Of a stretch of 64,000 nt of DNA, positions 45,592 through 55,189 are shown in pieces. The notes beneath the pieces are model-generated. The model worked only from the letters and a program-made list of their open reading frames with translations. It did no database searches and was not told where the DNA came from. Position numbers and translations under genes: made by a program. The stretch is from an uncultured Oscillospiraceae bacterium (GTDB lineage Bacteria > Bacillota > Clostridia > Oscillospirales > Ruminococcaceae): assembly GCA_934446455.1 (NCBI GenBank), contig CAKSEE010000009.1, positions 1-64,000 on the forward strand. The letters are read 5' to 3'. Every line of letters starts with the position of its first letter. Position 1 is the stretch's first letter.

Positions 45592-48500
45592 TCAGGCAGT
45601 CAGCCCAACCGACCATCTGAGCACCGCGCGGGCGTCGGCAATATCAATCTTGCCGTCGCCGTTGTAGTCGCCCACCCAAAGGTTCTCATACTCCTCAAGC
45701 CCTACTGAATAGCGGAGCAGCGCGAGAGCGTCGCCCGAATTAAGTATGCCGTCGTTGTTTATATCGCCCGGTCTGTCGCTGTATTTGCAAATCATCACCG
45801 CATATTCGCCCGCAGCGTCCATGCCCGAAATAACCGCCGTGCCGTCCGCTACCAGCTTTACGCAGGTCCGGAATACAAGCTTGCCGTCCACCAGCTTGTA
45901 GACGTTCGCAAACTCGCCCGCATACTGCTTCCGGAACGCTGCCTTCAGCTCTGCGGGAACGTTAGTTACGCTGATCCTGTACTTACCGCCCGATACGCCG
46001 CGCAGCGTGACGGTATCAATAGAACCGAAACGCATCGAGAAATCAACCGCAGAAACGGTCTTTATCTCAGAGCCGTCAACTAACCAGCTCTTAGCGCTGT
46101 CGTAAACGAACTCAACCTTTATCCTGTTATCCGCAATCACCTTTATAACCTCGGCAGGAACTGTGGTCTTGCCGTTCAATGTAATTACCGCAGTGTCGCC
46201 ATTCTGCTTGCTGAGGTCTGCCGCAATGTCCTCCCAGCTCTTCTGAATCCCGTTGATAGCAGGATTGGTATCGGTCGAGTCATCTCTGCCGCCGCCTCCT
46301 CCGCCGCCGTTTACCTGACCGCCGGAGTTACCGTCCTTTCTGGGAGTAATAACATAGCCGCATACTGTGCAGTATTCTGCTGTTGTGGCAGTTGCTTCGC
46401 CGCTTGAAACGTGGCTCTCGGTTGCAGTCGCAGCGTCGCAGTATTCGCACTTGTGCCAATGGCCGTCCTTATCGTACGAGTACGTTACGGACCACTTGTG
46501 ACCTGTCTTTGCTATAATCGTGTCTGCAAGCGCAATCTCGGTCGTTGCTGCCTCGTCGCTGTAATACTTTGCGCAGACCTTGCACTCCCAGTATTCGGTG
46601 TTGCCGTCGTTCTGGCAGGTCGCCTTAACAGCGTCATGGTGAGTGAGCGTGCCGTGCCCCGAATTTACAGTTTTGGAAACAGGCGCGCTGGCGTTCTTTT
46701 CATCCGTTTCCTTGTAGCGGATATACGCGGTGACTTCAACGTTGTGAGCTACGGTCGTGGTGTTTGCGTCGCTCCATGTCGTGCCGTCAAAGCTGTATTC
46801 AACGCCCTTAAGCGCGGTCTTTATCGTTGCTATAAGCTCGCTGCCGTCATTGGTGAATACAACGTCAAACGCAGCGGGGTCGGGCGCTTCCTGATTGTCC
46901 TTGTCGGTCAGGGTAACCTTAACGGTAAATGTAACGCCCTCATAGTTATCCGCAGTAAGCTTAATTGTGAATGAGCCTGTCTTACCTATGTCGCCAACGG
47001 TGTTCGGACCAAGATGGAAAGTGAACTTTCCATCGGAATAGCAGGCATTCGGGAAAATTCCCGCAACTATTGTTCCGTCCTTTTTAGCGCCGTCTACAGT
47101 TACCTTCCCCATATTCTCGGGAAGTCCTGCAACGCTTACCGTTATATCCTTGTCGGTAGACCACCTGTACGAAACCTTGATATCGGGAAGCGTCAGGGCA
47201 GCAGCCTTTGCTATCGTGAACTTCCACGTATCCGCGGTAAGGTCTTTTGCCGCATAATTGTTGCCGCCCTCGGCAACGTCTATCTTGACTGTGTATGTGC
47301 CTGCATTGATGGGCTCGGCTTCCTTGCCGCTCTCGTCGTAATACTTTACGGTGATTTCGCCCAAGCCTTTGGACTTAGCCGTTACGCTTGCAGCCTTTAA
47401 CGTATTGTCGAACGTCAGGTCAGAAGCGGGTGCGAATGTAAAGTCAGCCGCTGTAAGCTTCTTCTTGCCGATTTTTACGACAAAGCTCTCAGAGTAATTC
47501 TCGGGGAAATAACCCGACCCGTTATAAATGAGCTTGAATGTTACATTGCCCGCAGTATCTGCCCTATGCTTAAACGTTTTGCCGAGAAGGACAATTGGTT
47601 CTGTTTCACTGCCGACCAATACCTTAAACGAACCGTTAGGGTCCTCAGCGGTAATATCTTCGCCGTAAAAGTCGTTTTCAAAGGTTATCAGCGCCTTCAA
47701 GGTGAACTCAATGTCGTCGCCGTAAACAGGCTCTTTATCACCCTCGCGGTTCAGCTCAAGCTTTTTGGCGTACTTAACGGACGGTACATAGGTGCTTCCC
47801 TTAAGCGAGGGGTAGTATGCAACGCCGTTTTCCGCGTCGTTCAGCCGCTTCTCCCAGATATCTCCGTCAAAGCCCATCTTGGCAAGCGCGCCGTAAGAAG
47901 TCATCTCAAGGGTTGTAAGACCCGTCGCTGCTTTATCCTCAGGGGATATGCTTACTTCCTTATTATAGTAACAATTGGAAGAACTGCTACAGCTAATCAT
48001 TCCACCGATATCACTGTTAATATTTCCGACAAAATAGCAGGATTCCAAGCTGTTACTTAAATTCGTTACGCTGATACCGCTTGCGCAATCGCCCGCTTTT
48101 ACATCTGCCAGAACAAAGCAATTGCTTATTGTTCCCTGATTATCGTAGCACATACCGCCAGCGTGAGCCCCGGTAGTGTAAACTTTTCCCTCAAAGGAGC
48201 AGCCGTATATAGTGCCGTAATTGTCTTCACAGATACCGCCAATATCTCTATCGCTTTCAACATTGCCCTTGACCGCAAGGTTAATGATAGTGCCCCTGTT
48301 TGTGCCAAACAGTCCACAGGTGCTGCCGTCTGTCAGGGTTACAGTGTGACCGTTGCCGCTGAACATGCCGCTGAACGTACCCGTACTCAGGCTCGTCGGA
48401 ATTAAATCACTAGGCGCCAGAGAATAAGCAAGGGTTATATCGTCGCCGAGAACGAAATTTTCAGACCACTTCACGTCCCACTGCCAATAGGTACGAAAAA

Positions 48501-51500
48501 CATCTTCAGAGCTGATAAGGGTGTAGGACTGCCAGTCGTCCCTGCCGCCTGCAAAGGCGAAGTTAAATACGTCGCTGCTGACGCCCCCGTATTCGCCGAA
48601 GCACTTAAGGCTCATATAATAGCAGGTTTTTGTGCCGAATTTGCCGTCTTTTGCGTCGGGAGTAACAACAACTCCCTTTCCTGCATTCCAGATATCGGGG
48701 TCGAAGCTGCCGATTTTGCCGATATCTTTGTCGCAAAGGATCTCGGTTTTGTAGGAGTAATTATCGCCTTTATTGTTTATTTTACCCGCGCCATTGATAA
48801 GGTTTATCGACCCGCTGACATCCATGTCAAACCGGCAATGGCTCAATTCTGAGCTGCCGCCATAGGAGACGCCGTTGCCATTTCCGCAGATACCGCCGGT
48901 CATTGCAGAGCCTGTGAAACCGCTGACCTTGCCAACGCTTACACAATACACGACTACAGGGTCGTTACCATACATTTCTCCGCAAATGCCGCCTATATAA
49001 TCCTTACCGCTTACATCAGCCGAGTTAAAGCAGTTGGATATTGTGGCATAGTTTATGCCGCATATACCGCCAACCTTGCCTTCACGCAGCGTGCTCTCCG
49101 ATTGCTTTACTTCACCGTCAAAGGAGCAGCTGTAAATCGTGCCTTCATTCTTTGCGCAGATACCGCCGATATACTCCTCGCCGGTAACTTCGCCGCTTAC
49201 AGCGAGGTTCATTATCAGACCCTTGTTCGTTCCGAACAGACCGACTAAATCATCACTATAATTCACTCTGATATTACTGATGGTATGCCCGTTGCCGCTG
49301 AACTTTCCCGTAAAGGAAGTGCCGCTCTTATACGCTATGGGACGATAATTGTTGCCGCCAAAATTGATATTTCGGGCAAGAACGTAGTTTCCGGAAAGAT
49401 TTTCATCAATTTTCCTGAAATCATCAACCGAGCTTATAAGCTCATATGCTTCCCAATTTTCTGTGCCGTCAAGGCTGAAGTTATATACGGGCGTTGATTC
49501 CAGAACCTTGGGCGCGCCAACGTTCTTAAGGCTGATATATGTTGCCGTCCTTGTGCCTGCTCTGCCGTCTATGTCAGTCACTTCACTGCGTCCCGCCTGC
49601 CATACCGTGTCGGCAAAGTCAGTCGGAAGTTCGCCGCTAAGCTCGGCGGTTGTCAGACCCTTTAACGTTTCGGTATCGCGGTCGTCAAAAGCGTCATAAA
49701 TCGCTTTAAGCCCTGCGCTTACCTCGCTGTCAAAGTAGCTGTTTGTTATTTGTGCGCCATACGCGTACCCGCAAACACCGCCAATATAAGTGCTGTGCGT
49801 ATCGGCAGTCTTGCCTATGCTTATGCAATAACTAACAGTCGAATTGGTAGTAGACTTAACGGACTCGCCGACAATTCCGCCGATGTTTCCGCTGGAAGAA
49901 TTACGCGTTACTTCGCTTAAATTTATGCAGTTTTCGATATCTCCCCCGCTATTACTGCCGCAAATACCGCCGACGCTGCTATCGCCGTTTACCGTGCCGT
50001 CCGCCGCGCAGCGCAAAATCCCGCCTTTGTTCTCGCCGCAGATACCGCCGACATAGCTTTTAGTGCCGTTTACAGTTCCGCTGAACGAGCAGTCAGCAAT
50101 ACGGCCGCCGCTTTCATTAGAAGCGCAGATACCGCCGACATATGCCGTTCCGCTGACATCTGCCTCAACGGCAAGGTTAATAATCGTGCCTTTGTTAGCG
50201 CCGAACAAGCCGGAATGCGACCCGAGTTCACGTTTAACTGTCACGTTCAAGATTTTGTGACCGTCGCCGCTGAAATTGCCGCTAAACGGCATGGAAAGCC
50301 CCGAGCCTGTGACTGACTCGGCGTCGCCGATGGGTTCAATCACCTCGCCGTTAAAGTCGATATCATTCTTGAGTACATAATTTCCCGAAAGATTATTTGC
50401 GATATTCTTGAAATCTTCCGCTGTTTCGATATACGTAAAGTCTTCAAATTTTTTGCCTATAGCGCCAACGCTGAAATCGTATGTCTGCCCGCCTTTTCTT
50501 GTCGCAGCAGTTCCAACGCCATTAAGGCTCGGATAAGTATAGATTGCCGTCTTATATCTGCCGTCTGTTTCGCCGCTCTCTGAGCCCTTTTCCCAATTAG
50601 AATTTAAGTCGCTAAGGAAAGAGCTGTCGCAAAGCTCCGCGGTGGTTTTGTAGTAAACTGTAGTATTATTTGAAAAACCGCCGAAAAGCTCTTTGGGGCA
50701 CACGTCGCTGTCGCTATAGCAGTTTTCCAGCGAAGCGCCAGGTTGATTCATGACGCAAATGCCGAAACCCCTTTTATCAACGTAGCCGTCTTCATCGGTT
50801 ACGTCTTCGGCGATTATTTCTCCGAAATTCAGGCAAGTTGTGATTTTACCATAATTGTTATTGCTTATTCCGCCTGCGGTGGATAAGCCTTCAATCGTGC
50901 CGGCGTTATAGCAATTTTGTACTACGCCAATCCCTCTATTGACGTAAACAATACCTGCGCTGTTTGCGCCTTTTATTGCCGCATTACTAAAGCAACGGCT
51001 GATTGTGCCGCTGTTCTCCTTGCTGATACCGCCGAGCTGACCGCCGTTACTGCTGGAGCATCTGATAGCTCCGCTTAAAACGCCGCAGCCATCGATAGTT
51101 CCGTTGTTGAACGCGCATACGCCGCCTGCGTTCCCCGCATTCAAACTTGTTGTGATATCTACATTATCAAGGTAAACGCTTTTAATCTCGCCGCTGCTGT
51201 ATGCAAGCAAACCTAAGTTGTCGCCGCCGCTTATCGTCAGATTGCTTATAGTTTTCCCGTTGCCGTTAAACTTGCCGAGGAACTGGTTGTCTTTCGTTCC
51301 TATCGGCGTCCATTCCTTGCCGCCAAGGTCGATGTTGGCGGTAAGCTCAAAATATGTGTTCTCATTTGTTTCGCCGCCGTTCACCATCTTCGCTACATAA
51401 GCAAGCTCCTCGGCGCTCGATATCTTATAAGGCGCGCTCTGTGAGCCATCGCCGCCTGCAAATTCCGCTGCCGAATCAATCCATGTTTCCGCGCCTGCCG

Positions 51501-51588
51501 TTGTCGTCGGAATTATTAACACAGCCGCTGCAATAAACAGCAGCAGCGCTATTCCGACTGCAATAAGCCGATTCCTTGTTTTTGTCAT
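45592..51588 (-). CDS. Giant secreted GLUG-repeat protein with C-terminal type I dockerin
   Basis: 1998 residues from the ATG at 51588 (GGGAGGTACAT in front). Signal peptide (LIAVGIALLLFIAAAVLIIP), then to about residue 1270 a long series of GLUG-type beta-solenoid repeats (GLFGANKGTIINLAVEADVS, VGGICGENKGGILRC, and many alike). Next are MBG-like sugar/adhesion domains (KKKLTAADFTFAP, YDESGKEAEPINAGTYTVKI), a Cys/His-rich segment (GHWHKCEYCDAATATES, YCTVCGYVI), a glycine hinge, and a C-terminal dockerin. The dockerin has two F-hand repeats, GDINNDGILNSGDALALLRY and GDYNGDGKIDIADARAVLRW, with complete calcium-ligand aspartates/asparagines. It should be exported and docked to a cohesin-bearing scaffold. 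No catalytic domain is visible, so its role is probably adhesive or structural. Confidence 0.88.
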   Translation of the reverse strand: MTKTRNRLIAVGIALLLFIAAAVLIIPTTTAGAETWIDSAAEFAGGDGSQSAPYKISSAEELAYVAKMVNGGETNENTYFELTANIDLGGKEWTPIGTKDNQFLGKFNGNGKTISNLTISGGDNLGLLAYSSGEIKSVYLDNVDITTSLNAGNAGGVCAFNNGTIDGCGVLSGAIRCSSSNGGQLGGISKENSGTISRCFSNAAIKGANSAGIVYVNRGIGVVQNCYNAGTIEGLSTAGGISNNNYGKITTCLNFGEIIAEDVTDEDGYVDKRGFGICVMNQPGASLENCYSDSDVCPKELFGGFSNNTTVYYKTTAELCDSSFLSDLNSNWEKGSESGETDGRYKTAIYTYPSLNGVGTAATRKGGQTYDFSVGAIGKKFEDFTYIETAEDFKNIANNLSGNYVLKNDIDFNGEVIEPIGDAESVTGSGLSMPFSGNFSGDGHKILNVTVKRELGSHSGLFGANKGTIINLAVEADVSGTAYVGGICASNESGGRIADCSFSGTVNGTKSYVGGICGENKGGILRCAADGTVNGDSSVGGICGSNSGGDIENCINLSEVTRNSSSGNIGGIVGESVKSTTNSTVSYCISIGKTADTHSTYIGGVCGYAYGAQITNSYFDSEVSAGLKAIYDAFDDRDTETLKGLTTAELSGELPTDFADTVWQAGRSEVTDIDGRAGTRTATYISLKNVGAPKVLESTPVYNFSLDGTENWEAYELISSVDDFRKIDENLSGNYVLARNINFGGNNYRPIAYKSGTSFTGKFSGNGHTISNIRVNYSDDLVGLFGTNKGLIMNLAVSGEVTGEEYIGGICAKNEGTIYSCSFDGEVKQSESTLREGKVGGICGINYATISNCFNSADVSGKDYIGGICGEMYGNDPVVVYCVSVGKVSGFTGSAMTGGICGNGNGVSYGGSSELSHCRFDMDVSGSINLINGAGKINNKGDNYSYKTEILCDKDIGKIGSFDPDIWNAGKGVVVTPDAKDGKFGTKTCYYMSLKCFGEYGGVSSDVFNFAFAGGRDDWQSYTLISSEDVFRTYWQWDVKWSENFVLGDDITLAYSLAPSDLIPTSLSTGTFSGMFSGNGHTVTLTDGSTCGLFGTNRGTIINLAVKGNVESDRDIGGICEDNYGTIYGCSFEGKVYTTGAHAGGMCYDNQGTISNCFVLADVKAGDCASGISVTNLSNSLESCYFVGNINSDIGGMISCSSSSNCYYNKEVSISPEDKAATGLTTLEMTSYGALAKMGFDGDIWEKRLNDAENGVAYYPSLKGSTYVPSVKYAKKLELNREGDKEPVYGDDIEFTLKALITFENDFYGEDITAEDPNGSFKVLVGSETEPIVLLGKTFKHRADTAGNVTFKLIYNGSGYFPENYSESFVVKIGKKKLTAADFTFAPASDLTFDNTLKAASVTAKSKGLGEITVKYYDESGKEAEPINAGTYTVKIDVAEGGNNYAAKDLTADTWKFTIAKAAALTLPDIKVSYRWSTDKDITVSVAGLPENMGKVTVDGAKKDGTIVAGIFPNACYSDGKFTFHLGPNTVGDIGKTGSFTIKLTADNYEGVTFTVKVTLTDKDNQEAPDPAAFDVVFTNDGSELIATIKTALKGVEYSFDGTTWSDANTTTVAHNVEVTAYIRYKETDEKNASAPVSKTVNSGHGTLTHHDAVKATCQNDGNTEYWECKVCAKYYSDEAATTEIALADTIIAKTGHKWSVTYSYDKDGHWHKCEYCDAATATESHVSSGEATATTAEYCTVCGYVITPRKDGNSGGQVNGGGGGGGRDDSTDTNPAINGIQKSWEDIAADLSKQNGDTAVITLNGKTTVPAEVIKVIADNRIKVEFVYDSAKSWLVDGSEIKTVSAVDFSMRFGSIDTVTLRGVSGGKYRISVTNVPAELKAAFRKQYAGEFANVYKLVDGKLVFRTCVKLVADGTAVISGMDAAGEYAVMICKYSDRPGDINNDGILNSGDALALLRYSVGLEEYENLWVGDYNGDGKIDIADARAVLRWSVGLTA

Positions 51589-51651
51589 ATGTACCTCCCA
51601 AAGTTCGGGCATGCTAAGCAATGCCCTTTCAATCATACCATTACATTTTAT

Positions 51652-51680
51652 ATTATACTGAGATTTTTTGGATTTGTCAA
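51652..51680 (-). promoter_or_regulatory. Consensus promoter of the dockerin protein gene
   Basis: TTGACA (51680-51675), 17-base spacer, TATAAT (51657-51652) on the minus strand. The leader contains a hairpin GGGCAT/ATGCCC (51607-51626) just before the ribosome site. Confidence 0.85.
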
Positions 51681-51886
51681 TAACTATTAAAAGGATTTGT
51701 GTGTAAACCCGCAAAACTTGTTTTTCAGCCCCGCCCTGATGAACGGCGACCCGCATTGGTCAGGCATGGGCGCCGGCAGGCGGGGATTCGGTTGGAAATG
51801 CAGAAAGCGCAAAACATTCGAACCTATGAAAAGCGACGTGCTTGACAAATCCAATTGCACTCAAAGCCTGCGACGGAGCGCAAAAG

Positions 51887-51949
51887 GCAGAATTTCATTC
51901 TGCTGAGTCTGTCGGAAAAGTCCCGTTGGGGGACTTTTTCGACGGTCTG
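51887..51949. repeat. Mini-copy D of the terminator-associated element beside a hairpin
   Basis: Hairpin GCAGAAT-TTC-ATTCTGC (51887-51903), then at once a 45-base palindrome from GTCTGTCGGAAAAGTCCC to GGACTTTTTCGACGGTCTG. The palindrome consists of the CAGACCGTCGAAAAAGTCC end of copies A-C and its inverted copy, so the structured interior is missing. The stretch 51589-51886 otherwise holds only the promoter above. Confidence 0.65.
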
Positions 51950-52016
51950 TATCACTATTCAATCTGTTGGGTGATTTGAACGTAGCCGAAAGCGGCGCAA
52001 AGCCCCCGCGGGGCGC

Positions 52017-52051
52017 AAAAACGCCCGCAGGCACTTTCGGTTTGCGGGCGT
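52017..52051 (-). terminator. Terminator of the sugar isomerase gene
   Basis: ACGCCCGCA (52021-52029) pairs with TGCGGGCGT (52043-52051), followed on the minus strand by TTTTGCGCC, 16 bases after the stop. Confidence 0.75.
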
Positions 52052-52066
52052 ATGTTAATGTTTGCT

Positions 52067-53551
52067 TTACTTTACAAAGGGATTCTCCGTCGGGTACATC
52101 ATGCCTGCGGGCCGGTTAAAGCCGATATCCTCAACGCCGAGATATCTGAATACGTTGAACAGCGCCTTGCCGCAGTGACCGAACGCAACCGCGCCGTGGT
52201 GCGGATAGTTCTTCTCGATGAGAACGTGGCGGTAGAAGCGTCCCATTTCGGGGATAGCGAACACGCCGATAGAGCCGAACGACTTTGTTGCAACGGGGAG
52301 AACCTCGCCCTGCGCAACGTATGCGCGGATCTGCGCGTCAGCGGTGGACTGAAGTCTGAAGAACGTGATGTCGCCGGGGATAATGTCGCCCTCGAGCGTG
52401 CCCATGGTTACTTCCTCGGGGAGCGCTCTCGCCATAATCATCTGGTTCTTCATCGTGCACTTGGAAAGCTTGGACGAGCAGGTGTTGCCGCAATGGAAGC
52501 CCATGAACGTGTCGGTGTGCTTGTAGGGGAACTTGCCCTCGATGGAAGCCTTGTACATATCCGCAGGAACGGAGTTGTTGATGTCAAGCAGCGTTACTGC
52601 GTCCTGTGTTACGCACGTACCGATGAACTCGGAAAGCGTGCCGTAAATATCAACCTCGCAGGAAACGGGAATGCCGCGGCCTGTCAGGCGGGAGTTTACA
52701 TAGCACGGAACAAAGCCGAACTGGGTCTGGAACGCGGGCCAGCACTTGCCTGCGATGGCAACGTACTTTCTGTAGCCCCTGTGCTGCTCTACCCAGTCAA
52801 GCAGGGTAAGCTCGTACTGCGCAAGCTTCGGGAGGATAGAGGGTATCTTGTTGCCCTCGCCAAGCTCCTTCGCCATGTCTGCCGCTACCTCGGGGATACG
52901 CGGGTCGCCCTCGTGCTTATTGAACGCCTCAAACAGGTCGAGCTCGGAGTTCTCCTCGATTTCAACGCCGAGGTTGTAGAGCTGCTTGATGGGCGCGTTG
53001 CACGCAAGGAAGTTGAGCGGGCGCGGACCAAAGGAGATTATCTTGAGGTCGTGCAGGCCGACGATGGTTCTTGCAACGGGGATAAAGTCCTTTATCATGT
53101 CAGCGACTTCTTCCGCAGTACCAACGGGGTACTCGGGTATGTATGCGTTGATGTTGCGCAGCTTCAGGTTGTAGGAAGCGTTCAGCATACCGCAGTAAGC
53201 GTCGCCGCGGCCCTGAATGAGCGATGTTTCGGAATCCTCCTCAGCGGCAGCCGCAAACATAACGGGACCGTCGAAGTGCTTTGCAAGCAGCGTTTCAGCT
53301 ATCTCGGGACCGAAGTTGCCGAGGTATACGCAAAGCGCGTTGCAGCCCGCCTTCCTGATGTCCTCAAGCGCCTGCACCATGTGTATCTCGCTCTCAACGA
53401 TGCAGATGGGACATTCGTAGATGTCCTGTGCGCCGTACTTGTCAGTGTAAGCCTTTACAAGCGCCTTTCTTCTGTTTACGGAAAGGCTCTCGGGGAAGCA
53501 GTCACGCGATACGGCAACGATACCGAGCTTTATCTCAGGGATATTGTTCAT
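52067..53551 (-). CDS. Sugar isomerase of the L-fucose/L-arabinose isomerase family
   Basis: 494 residues from the ATG at 53551 (AAAGGAAAAAG in front). MNNIPEIKLGIVAVSRDCFP and ALCVYLGNFGPEIAETLLAK fit the N-terminal domains, SFGPRPLNFLACNAP and EGDPRIPEVAADMAKELGEG the metal-binding central domain, and MGFHCGNTCSSKLSKCTMKN plus FGHCGKALFNVFRYLG the C-terminal part of FucI/AraA-type ketol isomerases. It likely interconverts an aldose and a ketose; the substrate is uncertain. No kinase or aldolase gene is adjacent. Promoter at 53596. Confidence 0.82.
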   Translation of the reverse strand: MNNIPEIKLGIVAVSRDCFPESLSVNRRKALVKAYTDKYGAQDIYECPICIVESEIHMVQALEDIRKAGCNALCVYLGNFGPEIAETLLAKHFDGPVMFAAAAEEDSETSLIQGRGDAYCGMLNASYNLKLRNINAYIPEYPVGTAEEVADMIKDFIPVARTIVGLHDLKIISFGPRPLNFLACNAPIKQLYNLGVEIEENSELDLFEAFNKHEGDPRIPEVAADMAKELGEGNKIPSILPKLAQYELTLLDWVEQHRGYRKYVAIAGKCWPAFQTQFGFVPCYVNSRLTGRGIPVSCEVDIYGTLSEFIGTCVTQDAVTLLDINNSVPADMYKASIEGKFPYKHTDTFMGFHCGNTCSSKLSKCTMKNQMIMARALPEEVTMGTLEGDIIPGDITFFRLQSTADAQIRAYVAQGEVLPVATKSFGSIGVFAIPEMGRFYRHVLIEKNYPHHGAVAFGHCGKALFNVFRYLGVEDIGFNRPAGMMYPTENPFVK

Positions 53552-53595
53552 AGTTCTTTTTCCTTTCAGATTTTTTGGGCTCTGCCCTTTTTTAT

Positions 53596-53624
53596 AGGAT
53601 ATCACAAATTATTGCTTTTTTCAA
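53596..53624 (-). promoter_or_regulatory. Promoter of the sugar isomerase gene
   Basis: TTGAAA (53624-53619), 17 bases, TATCCT (53601-53596) on the minus strand, 44 bases before the ATG. Confidence 0.65.
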
Positions 53625-53710
53625 GCGTATATTGGCGCGATTTGCCCAAATGATTGTACTTTTTATTCAGACTTTGCGCATTTTTGGGGAAAATCCGCCC
53701 GAAAGTATAA

Positions 53711-54544
53711 TTATACTCTCGCGTATGCCCTGCGCAGCTTCTCTGCGAATATCGCCGCAGACGGCAGGAAGCACAGCGCCCCGAACATAATATAAAGCGC
53801 CATATCCCCCGCGGAGAAGTCGAGCCCCGCCATAAGCGGGTAGTAGCCAAACTCCCCTGCCCCGCTCGCCATGAGCGCCGCAGAGCCGCCCGCGCAGAGC
53901 ACAACGGCAGCGAGCGCCGCAGCGTCCCTCAGCCCAAACCTGTGCCTTGAATAGAACGTGCGCCGCCCCGTGCCGTACCCGCGCGAGCGCATTATCTCCG
54001 CAGACGTCATAGCCTGCTCAGCCGAGCAGCCCACCGAATCCGAAAAAGCCGACAGATACCCGCGCACTTCCGAAGCGCCGCGTGTACGCGCGAAATCCCG
54101 CGTTCTGCGGATAAAAAGCGGCACGAACCTTAGCGCGCAGGACAGCACAAGCCCCGCCGAAGGGACGGCTCTTCCAAAAAGCCACACATACTTTTCCGAG
54201 GTCATGAAGCGCGTTCCCGCAGCGCCCCAGAGCACCGCAGCCGCGAGCATTCCGCCAAAAACCGCGCCGTAGGCGAGCGCCTCGGCGGTGAATGCGGTAT
54301 CCCCCACGAAAAACAGCACCGTAGCGCCGCTGTGCACAAAAAACGGGTTCGCGAGCGCCGCGCACGCCGCCATAACAGGCAGCCACAGCATTCCCCGAAG
54401 CCGTGAAGCAAGCCCCGCGCAGAGCGTTCCCCCCGCAAGGGAAAGCGCCGTCATAACGGGGTCGCGCGTGAAAACGGTTATCGCCATCACCGAAAAAAGG
54501 TACAGGAAGCACACGACGGGGTGTGCGTTTTCAAGGTATCTCAC
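53711..54544 (-). CDS. EcfT/CbiQ-like energy-coupling factor transmembrane protein
   Basis: 277 residues from a GTG overlapping the phosphatase stop (GTGA). About six membrane helices; the cytoplasmic coupling motif around SAEIMRSRGYGTGRRTFY is the A-R-G/S-R-G type signature of EcfT proteins, which link S-components to the paired ATPases. No EcfA ATPase or S-component gene is next to it, so it must work with subunits encoded elsewhere. The codons are GC-rich like the rest of the backbone. Confidence 0.75.
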   Translation of the reverse strand: MRYLENAHPVVCFLYLFSVMAITVFTRDPVMTALSLAGGTLCAGLASRLRGMLWLPVMAACAALANPFFVHSGATVLFFVGDTAFTAEALAYGAVFGGMLAAAVLWGAAGTRFMTSEKYVWLFGRAVPSAGLVLSCALRFVPLFIRRTRDFARTRGASEVRGYLSAFSDSVGCSAEQAMTSAEIMRSRGYGTGRRTFYSRHRFGLRDAAALAAVVLCAGGSAALMASGAGEFGYYPLMAGLDFSAGDMALYIMFGALCFLPSAAIFAEKLRRAYARV

Positions 54545-55059
54545 GGGCGCTCACCCCGCAGGCGACGCTCGCCCCGCAGGCGACGCTCGTCACGCAGGCG
54601 ACGCTCGTCACGCAGCAGATGCGCAATAAGCGCCTCGCAGCCCTCTGTCACGTCGGCGTAGGTGCGCTCAAAATCGCCCGTATACCACGGGTCTGAGATG
54701 TCGCGCGCGGAATCAGTAAAGTCAAGCAGCCTGCATATTTTGCCGTCGTTATCGCCGCGCCCCGCTATGCGCCGCATATTGCGGATATTCGCGCCGTCCA
54801 TGCCCACGAGCAGGTCGTATTCGTCGTAGTCCCCGCGCGTCATCTGCCGTGCGCGCTTCGCGGAGTAGTCTATGCCGAGCCGCCTTAGCACAGCCGCCGT
54901 GCCGTAATGCACGGGGTTTCCCAGTTCCTCTGCGGAAGTCGCCGCTGACTGCGCGGTTATCCAGCTTATCCCGCGTTTTTTCAGCATATCCAGAAAGACG
55001 AGCTCCGCCATAGGCGAGCGGCATATGTTGCCGTGGCAGACGAAAAGTATCTTGTACAT
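54541..55059 (-). CDS. Low-molecular-weight protein tyrosine phosphatase with repeat-built tail
   Basis: 172 residues. The P-loop CHGNICRS has the nucleophile C8 and R14 (C-x5-R-S), and SDPWYTGDFERTY holds the general-acid aspartate. It dephosphorylates tyrosine phosphate, often on capsule or exopolysaccharide regulators. The family is usually ~150 residues; here about 22 extra residues (LRDERR, LRDERR, LRGERR, LRGERP) come from four 18-bp tandem repeats at the 3' end. Coupled by overlap to the EcfT-like gene. Confidence 0.88.
   Translation of the reverse strand: MYKILFVCHGNICRSPMAELVFLDMLKKRGISWITAQSAATSAEELGNPVHYGTAAVLRRLGIDYSAKRARQMTRGDYDEYDLLVGMDGANIRNMRRIAGRGDNDGKICRLLDFTDSARDISDPWYTGDFERTYADVTEGCEALIAHLLRDERRLRDERRLRGERRLRGERP
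54548..54619 (-). repeat. Four 18-bp tandem repeats in the phosphatase gene
   Basis: Units cgctcaccccgcaggcga, cgctcgccccgcaggcga, cgctcgtcacgcaggcga, cgctcgtcacgcagcaga. They are in frame and encode a basic, alpha-helical LRDERR repeat. Confidence 0.85.
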
Positions 55060-55189
55060 TGGGTCATTCCTTTCTGAAAGGCTTTGTTATGCGCTTTACT
55101 GCCGCGTTTTGCCCGCTGTCAGATTTTACATATTTCCGTTCAGATTCACAGAAAATGCGCAAATCGGGGCAAATTGCGGACGTGTGTAG

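Noticed and set aside
51697..51906. 69-codon plus-strand frame
   Set aside because: No ribosome site, no protein-like pattern, and it runs into the repeat-element mini-copy.
52052..53653. 533-codon plus-strand frame opposite the sugar isomerase
   Set aside because: It is antisense to a gene with clear family motifs, promoter and terminator; it has no ribosome site.
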